Source: Solwaraspora sp. WMMA2056
Lineage (GTDB): Bacteria; Actinomycetota; Actinomycetes; Mycobacteriales; Micromonosporaceae
Direction of reading: 5' to 3'
NCBI RefSeq assembly: GCF_030345095.1
Contig: NZ_CP128360.1
Location: forward strand, 6,138,001 to 6,202,000
DNA length: 64,000 bases
Under the pieces are notes generated by a model. It worked only from the letters and a program-made list of their open reading frames with translations, was not told the DNA's origin and made no database searches. Numbering within the stretch: the stretch's first letter is position 1; each line of letters starts with the position of its first letter. Positions 51,669-61,144 of this stretch are shown here, piece after piece. The position numbers and the translations under genes were made by a program.

Positions 51669-53501
51669 TTACGACAGCGGCGGGTACGCGTTCTGCATCA
51701 GCTGACGGATCTGGGCGGAGAACCAGTGCCCGGAGACCGGGGCGTTGGGCAGCGCACCGGTCGCGCTGTTGCCGTTACGTGCGTTGCCGCCGTAGGTCGG
51801 GTCGCACATCCGGTCGAAGCCCTTGCCCTCGTCGTTCGGGATCAGGGTGCTGGAGCCGTCCGACTCGCCCGGGGGCTTGATCCACACATAGGCGTCGATG
51901 CCGCTGGCCGGCGCGGCGGTGGGCCGCTCACCCAGACCGGCACCGGACTGGTTGCACCAGTTGCCCTTGTGGATCCGCCGGTCGATGCGCGACTGGTTGA
52001 TCCGGGTGTTCAGATCGCTGGCATTGCTCGGGCCAGTCGGCCGGGCCGCGCCGCCCCACCCGTTGCGGGAGGTGTCGATCAGCATACCGACGCTGGAGGA
52101 GAAGCCGGCCTGCACCAGCCGCTGCCGGAACGCCTGCGCGAACGACAGTTCGTCGTTGTAAAGGTTCCAGTCGATCCAGGACGACGGGCGGGTCGTGCTG
52201 TCCACCGTGATGTACGGCTCCCGCAGCGCGGAATAGTTGGCGGTGTTCGTGATGAAGCCGTGCACGTTGGCGAAGGTCGAGCCGGAGGCCTGCGCGGCCT
52301 GAGCGATGATCTGCGCGGACGGCCCGAAGTTGTCCTCCCAGCCGATCCAGCCGTGGTGGCCGGCGTCGATGTAGTTGTAGACGTTCGGCACCGAGCCGAG
52401 CTGCGCCAGCGCGTAGCCGACACCGTTGACGTAGTTGCCGTTGGCCAGCATCACGTCGCACTCAGGGGTGGCGGTGGGGCGGCTACCCACGTTGGTCACC
52501 AGGTTCGGCAGCGAGTCGATCTCGATGACCGAGACGATCCGCAGGTTGCGGTACTCCGCCCGGTTGAGGATCGACCGGATCACGTCGATGTACTCGGTAC
52601 GGTAGCGGCCGATCGCGTCCGGCGGGAGCTCGCCGTTGGAGGCCAGCGCGGCGCAGTCGCGACCGGGCAGGTTGTAGATGACGACCTGGAAGACCAACGG
52701 ACGGCTGCCGTTGGCGGCGTCCTGCCGGAGCGCCTCGTTGAGGTGGTCGGCCAGGCCCATGTCACCGGTGGTCGGGCTGTTGTTGCCGTGGATCGCGCTG
52801 GTGCGGTCCAGCCACACACCGGTCGGCTGGTTCGCGATACGGCTACCGCCCGGCTCGGCCGCGACGTTGGCGCTCCAGATCGGGTTGACGTAGACGTCGG
52901 CACCGACGTACGGGTTGTCCACTCGCACGCCCGGGTTCGGCGGCGGCGAGGTGGGCGGCGCGGTGGTCGGCGGGGCCGTCGTCGGCGGCCGGGTCGTCGG
53001 CGGCGCCGTGGTCGGCGGGGCCGTCGTGGGCGGCGCGGTGGTCGGTGCGCCCGTGGTCGGGCTGGTGGTGCCGGTGCAGGCGACGCCGTTGAGCCGGAAA
53101 ACGGTCGGCGCGGTGTTGGTGCCCGAGTAGCTCGCGTTGAAGCCGGGGTTCACGGTGGCGTTGGTGCCGAGGGAGCCGTTCCACGCCGCGTTGCGAAGGG
53201 TCACCCGGGTCCCGCTCTGGGTGAACTCGCTGTTCCAGGCCTGGGTGACCCGCTGGTTACCCGAGTAGTCGAACTCAAGGTTCCAGCTGCTGAGCGGGTC
53301 ACCGAGGTTGGTGACGGCCAGGTTGGCGGTGAATCCGGTGTTCCACTGGTTGACCGTGTAGGTGACACGGCACCCGGCTGCGGCACTGGCCTGCGTGGCC
53401 GCGACGACGAGCACACCGGAGCCGAGCACGACCGCAGCCGCAGCGGACAGTCCGCGACGCAGCCGCGAACGCCCAGCGCCGCGTAGTGGGTTGAAGTTCA
53501 T
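51669..53501 (-). CDS. Secreted cellulase, CBM2 plus glycoside hydrolase family 6 (cellobiohydrolase-like)
   Basis: 610 residues: a basic signal peptide (1-42, cleaved near ASAAAG), a CBM2 cellulose-binding module (about 44-142; CRVTYTVNQWNTGFTANLAV, WNLEFDYSGNQRVTQAWNSE), a Thr/Pro linker made of PPTTAPPTT-type repeats (about 146-190), and a GH6 domain. Active-site motifs are FQVVIYNLPGRDCAALASNG and IVSVIEIDSLPNLV, with the Asp as proton donor; this EIDSLPN form and the loop-rich sequence fit exo-acting Cel6B-type enzymes. It cuts cellobiose from cellulose outside the cell. ATG at 53501 follows GGAG. A CebR box lies 191 bp upstream. Confidence 0.93.
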   Translation of the reverse strand: MNFNPLRGAGRSRLRRGLSAAAAVVLGSGVLVVAATQASAAAGCRVTYTVNQWNTGFTANLAVTNLGDPLSSWNLEFDYSGNQRVTQAWNSEFTQSGTRVTLRNAAWNGSLGTNATVNPGFNASYSGTNTAPTVFRLNGVACTGTTSPTTGAPTTAPPTTAPPTTAPPTTRPPTTAPPTTAPPTSPPPNPGVRVDNPYVGADVYVNPIWSANVAAEPGGSRIANQPTGVWLDRTSAIHGNNSPTTGDMGLADHLNEALRQDAANGSRPLVFQVVIYNLPGRDCAALASNGELPPDAIGRYRTEYIDVIRSILNRAEYRNLRIVSVIEIDSLPNLVTNVGSRPTATPECDVMLANGNYVNGVGYALAQLGSVPNVYNYIDAGHHGWIGWEDNFGPSAQIIAQAAQASGSTFANVHGFITNTANYSALREPYITVDSTTRPSSWIDWNLYNDELSFAQAFRQRLVQAGFSSSVGMLIDTSRNGWGGAARPTGPSNASDLNTRINQSRIDRRIHKGNWCNQSGAGLGERPTAAPASGIDAYVWIKPPGESDGSSTLIPNDEGKGFDRMCDPTYGGNARNGNSATGALPNAPVSGHWFSAQIRQLMQNAYPPLS

Positions 53502-53691
53502 GCGGAGTTGTCTCCTCGCGACGTAACTGGTCACCGACACTGCTGGTCGGGACCGTGGTGAGGTCGGGTGCACCACCTGTCGTCACCCGGACGACTCGGC
53601 GGGCGCGATCGCCGACCGGAAATCCCGGTTGCCCTCGGCGACCCACTGTGCTTGGCTGGCTCCGCTGCGCCAATCGATCATCATCATGTCA

Positions 53692-53705
53692 TGGGAACGC
53701 TCCCA
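53692..53705. promoter_or_regulatory. CebR-type operator upstream of the cellulase gene
   Basis: TGGGAACGCTCCCA differs by one base from the palindrome TGGGAGCGCTCCCA that is bound by the cellobiose repressor CebR in Streptomyces and by CelR in Thermobifida. It lies in the promoter region of the GH6 gene. No cebR gene is in this window. Confidence 0.88.
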
Positions 53706-53797
53706 CCGCAACCGTCCGGAAACCCGATGGTGATGACCCCGCCATCTGGCATCGATCCCGACAGCAGCCGACGAACCCGGCGGAACCGATCGGGTGG

Positions 53798-53980
53798 TCA
53801 GCCGTCGCGGCGCGGGGCGGTGCGGCCGACAGGGGGCCACCAGCGCAGCCAGCGGTCGACCCAGCCACGACGGCGGAACCGGACGCACCGGCCCGCCGGG
53901 CACCGCGCACAGTCGGTCCCCCGCCGGTAGTGCTCGTGGGCGGCGCGCGGATGACCGCACCGGCACTCGTCAGTCCGCAT
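53798..53980 (-). CDS. Small Cys/His-rich protein, possible zinc binder
   Basis: 60 residues. The N-terminal half contains CRCGHPRAAHEHYRRGTDCA and then RCPAGRCVRF, giving a CxCxxxxxxH...CxxC pattern that could bind zinc. The C-terminus is basic and Trp-rich. ATG at 53980 has GGAGG nine bases upstream. A larger open frame to 54154 exists but lacks a start with ribosome site. Found between divergent cellulase and glycosyltransferase transcription units. Function is unknown. Confidence 0.6.
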   Translation of the reverse strand: MRTDECRCGHPRAAHEHYRRGTDCARCPAGRCVRFRRRGWVDRWLRWWPPVGRTAPRRDG

Positions 53981-54080
53981 CCGTGGGGGCCTCCCGTCCC
54001 ATCGACCTCGGCGGTCCGGCAGTGGCGTGACCCGGGTCACTGCCCCGCCCCATGACCGAAATATCCGCCATATCAGGTTG

Positions 54081-54108
54081 TTGACTCCCGGTGATGGACC
54101 GCTAGTCA
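54081..54108 (+). promoter_or_regulatory. Candidate promoter of the exopolysaccharide operon
   Basis: TTGACT (54081-54086) and TAGTCA (54103-54108) are 16 bases apart, 75 bp before the first glycosyltransferase gene. A 14-bp perfect palindrome, GTGACCCGGGTCAC, lies upstream at 54027-54040 and could bind a regulator. Both are identified by eye only. Confidence 0.45.
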
Positions 54109-54183
54109 GTCCGGGCGGCTCGCGAACGGCCCCGCGTCGCCTGGTGTCCCGCACACCCTCCCCACCCCCCGGAGGACACCAGC

Positions 54184-55035
54184 ATGTCCGTCTTCACCGA
54201 CACCCGCCAGTCGCCACCCGACGTCGCCACCGGCGGCAGTGGCCGCCCCCCGACGGTCGGCGTGGTCGTCCCCACGCTCAACGAGGAACGCAACCTGCCG
54301 CACGTCTTCGCCCGGCTCCCCCGCGACCTGGCCGAGGTCATCGTCGTCGACGGCGGGTCGGTGGACCGCACCGTCGAGGTGGCCCGGCGACTCTGGCCGT
54401 CCGTACGCGTCGTCCAGCAGACCCGTACCGGCAAGGGCAACGCGTTGGCCTGCGGCTTCGCGGCCGCGACCACCGACATCGTGGTGATGATCGACGCCGA
54501 CGGGTCGACCGACCCCGCCGAGATCCCCGCCTTCGTCGACGCGCTGCTCGCCGGCGCGGACTTCGCCAAGGGTTCCCGGTTCCGCTCCGGCGGCGGCAGC
54601 CACGACATCACCCCGCTGCGCCGGCTCGGCAACGAGGGCCTCAACGGCATCGTCAACCTGCTGTTCGGCACCCGCTTCACCGACCTGTGCTACGGCTACA
54701 ACGCCTTCTGGCGCCGGGTGCTGCCGGCCCTGGAGCTGCCCGACCCGGGCACCCCGGCCCCGAGCGACGGGGCCAAGCTGTGGGGCGACGGGTTCGAGAT
54801 CGAGACCCTGATCAACGTACGGGTCGCCGCGCACGGACTGCGGATCGCCGAAGTGCCCAGCGTCGAGTACCTGCGCATCCACGGCGAGAGCAACCTCAAC
54901 ACGGTCCGCGACGGCACCCGGGTGCTGCGCACCATCCTCAGCGAGTTCCGGCGCGAACGTCGTCGGCGGCGTACCGCGCCTGTCCCGAACGCGACCACCG
55001 CACCGGCCGTCGCCTCGATGACGGAGGAGGGCTGA
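54184..55035 (+). CDS. Glycosyltransferase family 2 (DPM-synthase-like)
   Basis: 283 residues. The GT-A fold motifs are VGVVVPTLNEERNLPHVFAR, VIVVDGGSVDRTVEVAR, and the metal-binding IVVMIDADGSTDPAEIPAF. Later FTDLCYGYNAFWRRVL and GFEIETLINVRVA match dolichol-phosphate-mannose-synthase-like enzymes, which transfer a sugar to a lipid carrier. No membrane helix is present. It is the first gene of a five-gene operon; the next starts three bases after its stop. Confidence 0.88.
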   Translation: MSVFTDTRQSPPDVATGGSGRPPTVGVVVPTLNEERNLPHVFARLPRDLAEVIVVDGGSVDRTVEVARRLWPSVRVVQQTRTGKGNALACGFAAATTDIVVMIDADGSTDPAEIPAFVDALLAGADFAKGSRFRSGGGSHDITPLRRLGNEGLNGIVNLLFGTRFTDLCYGYNAFWRRVLPALELPDPGTPAPSDGAKLWGDGFEIETLINVRVAAHGLRIAEVPSVEYLRIHGESNLNTVRDGTRVLRTILSEFRRERRRRRTAPVPNATTAPAVASMTEEG

Positions 55036-55038
55036 GCC

Positions 55039-56001
55039 ATGCGCACACCGACCGTCAGCGTCGTCGTACCCACCCACCACCCCGACCGGCTCGCCGGCCT
55101 GCACGCCGCCGTCGACTCGGTCCGCCGGCAGGACCCGGCCCCGAACGAGATCATCGTCGTGGTCGACCACCACCCGGCGCTCGCCGACCGGATCACCCGG
55201 GAACTGCCCGACGTCACCGTGCTCGCCAACGCCTACCAACGCGGTGTCTCCGGCAACCGCAACACCGGCGCCGAACACGCCCACGGCGAACTGGTCGTCT
55301 TCTGCGACGACGACGTCGTCGCCCACCCCGGCTGGCTCGCCGGGCTGGTCGCCGCCTTCGCCGACCCGTCGGTGATCGGCGCCGGCGGCGGCATCGCACC
55401 CGCCTGGCAGCAGCGGCAACCCGACTGGCTTCCCGACGAGTTCCGCTGGGCCGTCGGCGGCTCGTACGCCGGCCAGCCCGACCGCCCCGGCCCGGTGCGC
55501 AACGTCTGGTCCGCCAGCATGGCCGTACGCCGGACGGCGTTTCGCCAGGCCGGCGGCTTCCGCACCGGGTTCGGCAAGGTCGGCGACCGGGCCCGCCCCG
55601 AGGACACCGAACTCTGCCTGCGGATGAGCGCCGTCACCGGTGGCCGGTGGTGGTACGTACCGCAGGCGGTGATCTCCCACGGCGTACCCGCCAGCCACAG
55701 CACCTTCCGGTACTTCCTGCGGCGGTGCTTCGCCGAAGGACGCGGCAAGATCGCGATGGCCGCGCTGCTCGACGGCGCGCCGAGCCTCGGCGCCGAACAG
55801 GACTACCTGCGCCGCACCCTGCCCCGGGCGCTGCGCCGCGAAGCCGGCGCGGCAGTTCGTGGTGCCGCTCGCCGGCACGCCGCCGCCCGCCGGCACGCCG
55901 CCCGGGCCGGCGCCATCCTGGCCGGTACGGCCGCCGCCGCAGCCGGCGCACTGACCGAGACCGCCGCGACCACCCGACCCATGATCGGAGCCCAGCGATG
56001 A
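55039..56001 (+). CDS. Glycosyltransferase family 2
   Basis: 320 residues. The fold motifs are VSVVVPTHHPDRLAGLHAAV, GVSGNRNTGAEHAHGELVVF and the acidic CDDDVVAHPGW. The acceptor region contains GRARPEDTELCLRMSA-type acidic residues (DRARPEDTELCLRM). A short Ala-rich C-terminal helix may touch the membrane. It should add a sugar to the growing polysaccharide repeat unit. Its stop overlaps the next start (ATGA), so translation is coupled. Confidence 0.87.
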   Translation: MRTPTVSVVVPTHHPDRLAGLHAAVDSVRRQDPAPNEIIVVVDHHPALADRITRELPDVTVLANAYQRGVSGNRNTGAEHAHGELVVFCDDDVVAHPGWLAGLVAAFADPSVIGAGGGIAPAWQQRQPDWLPDEFRWAVGGSYAGQPDRPGPVRNVWSASMAVRRTAFRQAGGFRTGFGKVGDRARPEDTELCLRMSAVTGGRWWYVPQAVISHGVPASHSTFRYFLRRCFAEGRGKIAMAALLDGAPSLGAEQDYLRRTLPRALRREAGAAVRGAARRHAAARRHAARAGAILAGTAAAAAGALTETAATTRPMIGAQR

Positions 56002-57296
56002 ACCCACGCATCCTGCCGCCGACCCCGGTCGCCACCCCCGGACGCATCCCGGCCACCGTCGTCGACCTGGACCTCGCCAGCCGGCTGCCCGACATCCTCG
56101 GCGTCGACGAACACGGCCGCCGGGTGGAACGCGCCTGGCTGCTCGTCCGCCAGTTCACCCAACCGATCGGCGCACTGCTGCTCGACGTACCGCCGCAGGG
56201 GCTGACCGGGACGGACCTCGCCGCCGCCATCGACCGGGAGATCCCGCCCGCGACCCGACCCGAACCCGGCTACCTGGCCCGGCGTGCCGAGGTCCTCGCC
56301 GACGCGCCGTCAATCACCGTCGTCGTCTGCACCCGGGAACGCCCCGACGGCCTGACCCGCACCCTGGACAGCGTCCTCGCCCAGCAGTACCCCCGGTTCC
56401 GGGTGCTGGTCGTGGACAACGCCCCGGTCAGCGACGGCACCACCCGGGTCACCGCCGAGGCCGCCACCCGGGCCGCCGTCGACGGGCGCGCCGAGGTCGA
56501 CTACGTACGGGAGCCCCGCCCCGGGCTGTCGCACGCCCGCAACCGGGCGCTGCGCGCCGCCGGTGGCGAGATCCTCGCCTGGATCGACGACGACGAGATC
56601 GCCGACCCGCACTGGCTCGCCGAGGTCGCCCGCGCCCTCGCCGACCACCCGCAGGCCGACGTCGTCACCGGCGTGATCGTGCCGGCGCAGCTGGCCACCG
56701 ACGCCCAACTGTGGTTCGAGCAGTACGGCGGCCACAGCAAGGGCCGTGGCTTCACCCCCGACGTCTTCTCCCCGGCCACCGCGCACCGGCAGAGCCCGCT
56801 CTACCCGCTGCCCCCGTTCGGCGCCGGCGGCAACATGGTCTTCCGGCCCGGCGTGCTCGAACGCATCGGCGGCTTCGACACCGCACTCGGTGCCGGCACC
56901 CCGGCGATGGGTTCGGAGGACACCCTGGCGCTGATGCAGGTGCTGCTCGCCGGCGGCACCGTCGCCTACCAGCCGAGTGCCCTGGTCTGGCACTACCACC
57001 GACCCGACCTGGCCAGCCTGCGCAATCAACTGGTCGGCTACGGCACCGGCCTCACCGCCGCCTACACCAGCCTGCTGCTGCGCGACCCGGGGCTGATCCG
57101 GCCGCTGCTGCGGCTCGCCCCGACCGCGCTGCGGGACACCTTCGGCGGTGGCGACCGGCTGGCCGGGCTGCAGGCCGACTTCCCCCGGGAACTCGTCGGC
57201 GCCAACCGGCGTGGGCTGGCCCGCGGCCCGTTCGCCTACCTGCGCAGCCGGTTGGCCGACCGGCGGCTGCGCCGCCGCCACCGGGGCATGCCGTGA
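55998..57296 (+). CDS. Glycosyltransferase family 2 with N-terminal extension
   Basis: 432 residues. The first 110 residues are an extra domain (IPATVVDLDLASRLPDILGV; RAWLLVRQFTQPIGALLLDV). The GT2 core then follows: SITVVVCTRERPDGLTRTLD, GLSHARNRALRAAGGEILAW, and the metal site IDDDEIADPHWL. GSEDTLALMQVLLAGG is the acceptor motif. Start ATG overlaps the previous stop by four bases and the stop overlaps the next GTG. The N-terminal extension is also seen in other actinobacterial GT2 proteins; its task is unknown. Confidence 0.86.
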   Translation: MNPRILPPTPVATPGRIPATVVDLDLASRLPDILGVDEHGRRVERAWLLVRQFTQPIGALLLDVPPQGLTGTDLAAAIDREIPPATRPEPGYLARRAEVLADAPSITVVVCTRERPDGLTRTLDSVLAQQYPRFRVLVVDNAPVSDGTTRVTAEAATRAAVDGRAEVDYVREPRPGLSHARNRALRAAGGEILAWIDDDEIADPHWLAEVARALADHPQADVVTGVIVPAQLATDAQLWFEQYGGHSKGRGFTPDVFSPATAHRQSPLYPLPPFGAGGNMVFRPGVLERIGGFDTALGAGTPAMGSEDTLALMQVLLAGGTVAYQPSALVWHYHRPDLASLRNQLVGYGTGLTAAYTSLLLRDPGLIRPLLRLAPTALRDTFGGGDRLAGLQADFPRELVGANRRGLARGPFAYLRSRLADRRLRRRHRGMP

Positions 57297-58678
57297 CCGC
57301 CGCCGTCGCGCCGACCACCGCCGTCGCGCCGACCGCCGGCACCACCGCGACGGCGGTCCGGCGGCCGGCGCTGATCCGCAGCGCCGCCGCGTTGATGACC
57401 TCCACGGTCGCCAGCGCCGGCCTCGGCTTCCTGTTCTGGGTGGTCGCCGCTCGCTGGTTCGCGCCGGAAGCGGTCGGCCGGGCGTCCGCGGCGGTGTCGG
57501 CGATGGCCCTGCTGGCCGGGCTCGCCCAACTCAACCTGATCAACCTGTACGCGCGGTTCCTGCCCGGTGCAGGGCGGCACACCCGGCGACTGGTCCTCGG
57601 TGGGTACGCCGCCTCGACGGCGATGGCGGTGCTGCTCGGCACCGGTTTCCTGGCGCTCGGGCTGGGCAGCGGCATCATCGGGCCGGCACCGGCGCAGCGG
57701 CTGGTGTTCGTCGCCGCCGTCCTCGCCTCGGCGATCTTCTTCATCTCCGACGGGGTGCTCACCGCGCTGCGCCGGGCCGGCAGCGTACCGGTCAAGAACG
57801 TGATCGCCTCCAGCGCCAAACTGGCGCTGCTGCCGTTGCTCGCCGGCACCGCCGCCGGTGACGGCATGCTGCTGGCCTGGACGGCACCGATGCTGGTCAC
57901 CATGCTCGGGGTCAACTGGTGGGTGCTGCGCCGGCTGGTCCCGGCCCACGCCCGGACCGCGCCGGCGGCCCACGCCCCCGCCCGCCGGGAACTGCTCGGC
58001 TTCGCCTCCGCCGAGTACGTCAACGGGCTGCTCACCAACGCCGTCGCGTTCCTTCCGCCGGTCCTGGTGGCCGGCGCGCTGGGGGCGACCGCGAGCGCCT
58101 ACTTCTACATTCCGTGGACCATCGGGGTGGCCGGCAGCACCCTGCTGTGGAACGTCGTCACCTCGTTCGTGGTGACCGCCGCCAGCGATGCATCGGCCGC
58201 CCGCGCCCATGTCAACCGGGCGTTCCTGCTGGTGGCCGCAGTGGTGGTGCCCGGCGCGGCGGTGCTGGGCACGGCCGCCGGCCCGCTGCTGGGGCTGCTC
58301 GGTGGCGAGTACGCCGCCGAGGGTGCCGCCACGCTGCGCCTGGTCGGGCTGTCGCTGCCGTTCACCGGAGTCATCCTGCTGGCCTGCGCGTTCGCGATGA
58401 TGGAGAAACGGATGTGGCCGGTGGTGGGCGTGCAGTCCGCCGGCATCGCCGCATTCCTGCTGCTGAGCTGGTTCGGTTTGCCCATGGTCGGAATCATCGC
58501 GCCAGCGGCGGCGCTGTGTATGGCGCAGGCCGCAGTAGCTGTCGTGCTCCTCCCCGGCCTGGTACGCCGCTACCGGGCGACCACCGACGTAGCCGACGCC
58601 GGCACCGTCGCACCGAACTGGGCGGCACGTCCCGCCCGCACCGAGACCGCTACCACCGTCACCGGAGGTGCCGGATGA
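57293..58678 (+). CDS. Polysaccharide flippase-like membrane protein (MOP superfamily)
   Basis: 461 residues with about twelve to fourteen membrane helices. The first segments read TSTVASAGLGFLFWVVAARW followed by FAPEAVGRASAAVSAMALLA, the usual Wzx/RfbX start. It should flip lipid-linked repeat units over the membrane. GTG start overlaps the previous stop (GTGA); the stop overlaps the next ATG. The first 30 residues are Ala/Thr-rich and cytoplasmic. Confidence 0.85.
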   Translation: MTAAVAPTTAVAPTAGTTATAVRRPALIRSAAALMTSTVASAGLGFLFWVVAARWFAPEAVGRASAAVSAMALLAGLAQLNLINLYARFLPGAGRHTRRLVLGGYAASTAMAVLLGTGFLALGLGSGIIGPAPAQRLVFVAAVLASAIFFISDGVLTALRRAGSVPVKNVIASSAKLALLPLLAGTAAGDGMLLAWTAPMLVTMLGVNWWVLRRLVPAHARTAPAAHAPARRELLGFASAEYVNGLLTNAVAFLPPVLVAGALGATASAYFYIPWTIGVAGSTLLWNVVTSFVVTAASDASAARAHVNRAFLLVAAVVVPGAAVLGTAAGPLLGLLGGEYAAEGAATLRLVGLSLPFTGVILLACAFAMMEKRMWPVVGVQSAGIAAFLLLSWFGLPMVGIIAPAAALCMAQAAVAVVLLPGLVRRYRATTDVADAGTVAPNWAARPARTETATTVTGGAG

Positions 58679-61116
58679 CCGATCTCGCCCTGCGTCCCGT
58701 CCACCCGCCGACCGACTCGGCCGCAACCGCAACCGGCCCGGCCGGCCCTGCTGCGGCTGGCACCATCACGGGCGGCACCGCTGCAGGCGGCGTCAGCACG
58801 GCCGGCACCGCTGTGGGCGGCACCGCTGCGGGCGGCGCGGTCGGCCCGCGTACCGCCGACGACGCCGCCGCCGCACCGACCGCCGCGATGGCCGGGCAGG
58901 CGTACACCGGGCTGGCGGTCGCGGCGCTGGCACTGCTCGGACTGGCGGTCGGCGGGCCGCTGCAGGCCCCGGCGGCCGTCGCGTTCGCCGTCCTCGGGCC
59001 GGGTGCGGCCCTGCTCAGCCACCTCACCGTACGGCCGACAGCGACCCGCTGGGCGCTGACCGTACTGGCCAGCCTCGCCGGGTACGCCGCCGTGGCCACC
59101 GGGTCGGTCTGGGTCGGCTGGTGGCAGCCGCAGGCGACGGTCGCGGCGCTGGCCGCGGCGGTCGCGGTCGCCTGCGTGACGGCGCTGGCCCGGATCCGCC
59201 GACAGCGGGCGGCCGGCCGCCTCACCTCGCGCGTGGCCCGATTGGCGGCCGGCGGCCCCGTGCCTCGGTCGGCAGCCGCCGTACGGCCGTTGCCGGCGCA
59301 CGCACGGCCGTTGCTGGCGCACGTGGCGGTGCTCGGCATCGCCGTCGCCCTGTGGTTGATCGCCCTGACCCGTACCGACCTGGGCGAGGTGGGCGGTTTC
59401 GGGCTACTCGGCACCATCAGCCCGGTGTGGGTCGCTGCGCTGGCGGTGACCGTCGGCGGGTTCGTCACCGCCCTCGCCGGCCTGCGCCGCGACACCGGCC
59501 TGCGCCGCCAAACCGAGCTGCGTGGCGACACCGGGCGGGGCGTGGCGGCGGCCGGCTACCTGGTGGCGCTGGTCGCGCTGCTGCACGGCACGACTCCGCT
59601 GCTGCTCGACGAGCCGCAGTACGCCTGGACGTACAAGCACCTCGGGGTGATCGAGTACCTCGCCGCCGGCAACCCGGTCGGCGCCGCCCAGGACATCTAC
59701 CAGCAGTGGCCGGCCCTGTTCGCCGGTGCCGCCCAGCTCGGCGCGGTCGGCGGGATCGCGCCGGCGACGCTGGCCGACTGGTCGCCGGTCTTCTTCAACC
59801 TGGCCGCCGCCCCGGTGCTGTACGCCATCGCCCGGACCCTCTCCGGTGACCGGCGGGTGGCGTACCTGACCGTCTTCGGTTTCGTCGCCGTCAACTGGAT
59901 CGAGGAGGACTACCTCTCCCCGCAGGCCCTCGGTTTCCTGCTCAGCCTCGGTGTCCTGCTGGTCGTGCTGACCTGGCTGCGCACGCCGGGCGACGGGACA
60001 GGGCGTCAGGGCGGTGGGACAGGGCGGCCGGGTCAGGGCCGTCGGGTGCCGGTCGTACCCGTGCTCGGGGTGCTCGCGCTGCTCGCGGTGCTCACCGCCG
60101 CCCACCAGCTGTCGCCGTACCTGGTGGTGGCGCAGGTCGCCGTACTCGCCGTGCTGCGGCTGATCCGGCCCCGGTGGCTGCCGCTGGCGATGGGCGTGAT
60201 CGTGGTCGGCTACCTGCTGCCCCGGTTCGGGTTCGTGTCGGAGTCGTTCGGGGTCTTCGACGGGTTCGACATCTTCTCCAACGCGGCCGGCAACGCCGAC
60301 GGCTGGGGCTCCACCGGGCAGGCGTTCTCGGCGATCGTGGTCCGCACGTTGGCGCTGTCGGTGTGGGCGCTGACCGCGCTCGCGGTGCTGTCGTACCGGC
60401 GGCGGCTACGGACCGTGCTGGTGCCGGCGTTGCTGGCGGCCACACCGTTCGTCCTGATCGCCGGGCAGAGCTACGGCGGCGAGGCGATCTACCGGGTGTT
60501 CCTGTTCTCGGCACCGTGGTGCGCGTACCTGATCGCCAAGGCACTGGTGGACCGGGCCGACCAGTGCGCCCACCGCCTGGCTGGTCGCGCCGGGGCGGCG
60601 CCGGGCCGACGGTGGCTGGGCCCGGTCGCGGCGGTGACGTTGGCGGTGGCCCTCACCGGTTTCGCGCTGGCCACCGTGCAGGGCCGGCACGGTCAGCTCG
60701 TGGTGGACCGGCAGACCTCCGACGAGGTCGCCGCCGCCCGCCAGCTGTACGCCACCGCCGAGCCGGGTGCCACGATCGCCGTCGCGACGTCGAACTTCCC
60801 GAGCCGGCTGACGGCGGCGTACCCCGAATTCAACACCGACGTGCCGGCCGGCGAGCCGGACCTGGTGGTCGGTGCGCAGCTCCGTGGCGCCGCACTGGAC
60901 GGCGAGCACCTGCCGACGATCGAGGAGTTCCTCCGGTCGTTCGACGGTGCACCGGCGTACCTGGTGGTCAGTGACGGGATGCGGCGCCAGGCGGACTACT
61001 TCGGGTACTTCCCGCCCGGGTCGCTGGACCGCCTCGAGCAGCTGCTCGACGGCAGGGACGGCTGGTCGGTGTTCCAGCGCAGCGCCGACGTCACCGTCTA
61101 CCGCTACACCGGCTGA
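58675..61116 (+). CDS. Large membrane protein, GT-C glycosyltransferase-like
   Basis: 813 residues: a Thr/Gly/Ala-rich cytoplasmic N-terminus (about 1-70), then about twelve membrane helices, and a soluble domain of about 130 residues at the end (ATIAVATSNFPSRLTAAYPE; FDGAPAYLVVSDGMRRQADY). The first large outer loop contains PLLLDEPQYAWTYKHLGVIE with the acidic DE pair seen in GT-C enzymes, and EEDYLSPQALGFLLSLGVLL follows. It may act as polymerase or lipid-sugar-dependent glycosyltransferase of the exopolysaccharide. It is the last gene of the operon. I infer the role from position and topology. Confidence 0.75.
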   Translation: MTDLALRPVHPPTDSAATATGPAGPAAAGTITGGTAAGGVSTAGTAVGGTAAGGAVGPRTADDAAAAPTAAMAGQAYTGLAVAALALLGLAVGGPLQAPAAVAFAVLGPGAALLSHLTVRPTATRWALTVLASLAGYAAVATGSVWVGWWQPQATVAALAAAVAVACVTALARIRRQRAAGRLTSRVARLAAGGPVPRSAAAVRPLPAHARPLLAHVAVLGIAVALWLIALTRTDLGEVGGFGLLGTISPVWVAALAVTVGGFVTALAGLRRDTGLRRQTELRGDTGRGVAAAGYLVALVALLHGTTPLLLDEPQYAWTYKHLGVIEYLAAGNPVGAAQDIYQQWPALFAGAAQLGAVGGIAPATLADWSPVFFNLAAAPVLYAIARTLSGDRRVAYLTVFGFVAVNWIEEDYLSPQALGFLLSLGVLLVVLTWLRTPGDGTGRQGGGTGRPGQGRRVPVVPVLGVLALLAVLTAAHQLSPYLVVAQVAVLAVLRLIRPRWLPLAMGVIVVGYLLPRFGFVSESFGVFDGFDIFSNAAGNADGWGSTGQAFSAIVVRTLALSVWALTALAVLSYRRRLRTVLVPALLAATPFVLIAGQSYGGEAIYRVFLFSAPWCAYLIAKALVDRADQCAHRLAGRAGAAPGRRWLGPVAAVTLAVALTGFALATVQGRHGQLVVDRQTSDEVAAARQLYATAEPGATIAVATSNFPSRLTAAYPEFNTDVPAGEPDLVVGAQLRGAALDGEHLPTIEEFLRSFDGAPAYLVVSDGMRRQADYFGYFPPGSLDRLEQLLDGRDGWSVFQRSADVTVYRYTG

Positions 61117-61144
61117 CGCACCGCCCCGCCACCCTCACCTCACC

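Noticed and set aside
57919-58674. Long upstream extension of the GT-C-like membrane protein frame
   Set aside because: It overlaps the flippase gene in another frame and is Arg/Gly-rich. The ATG at 58675 with GGAGG and ATGA overlap is the real start.
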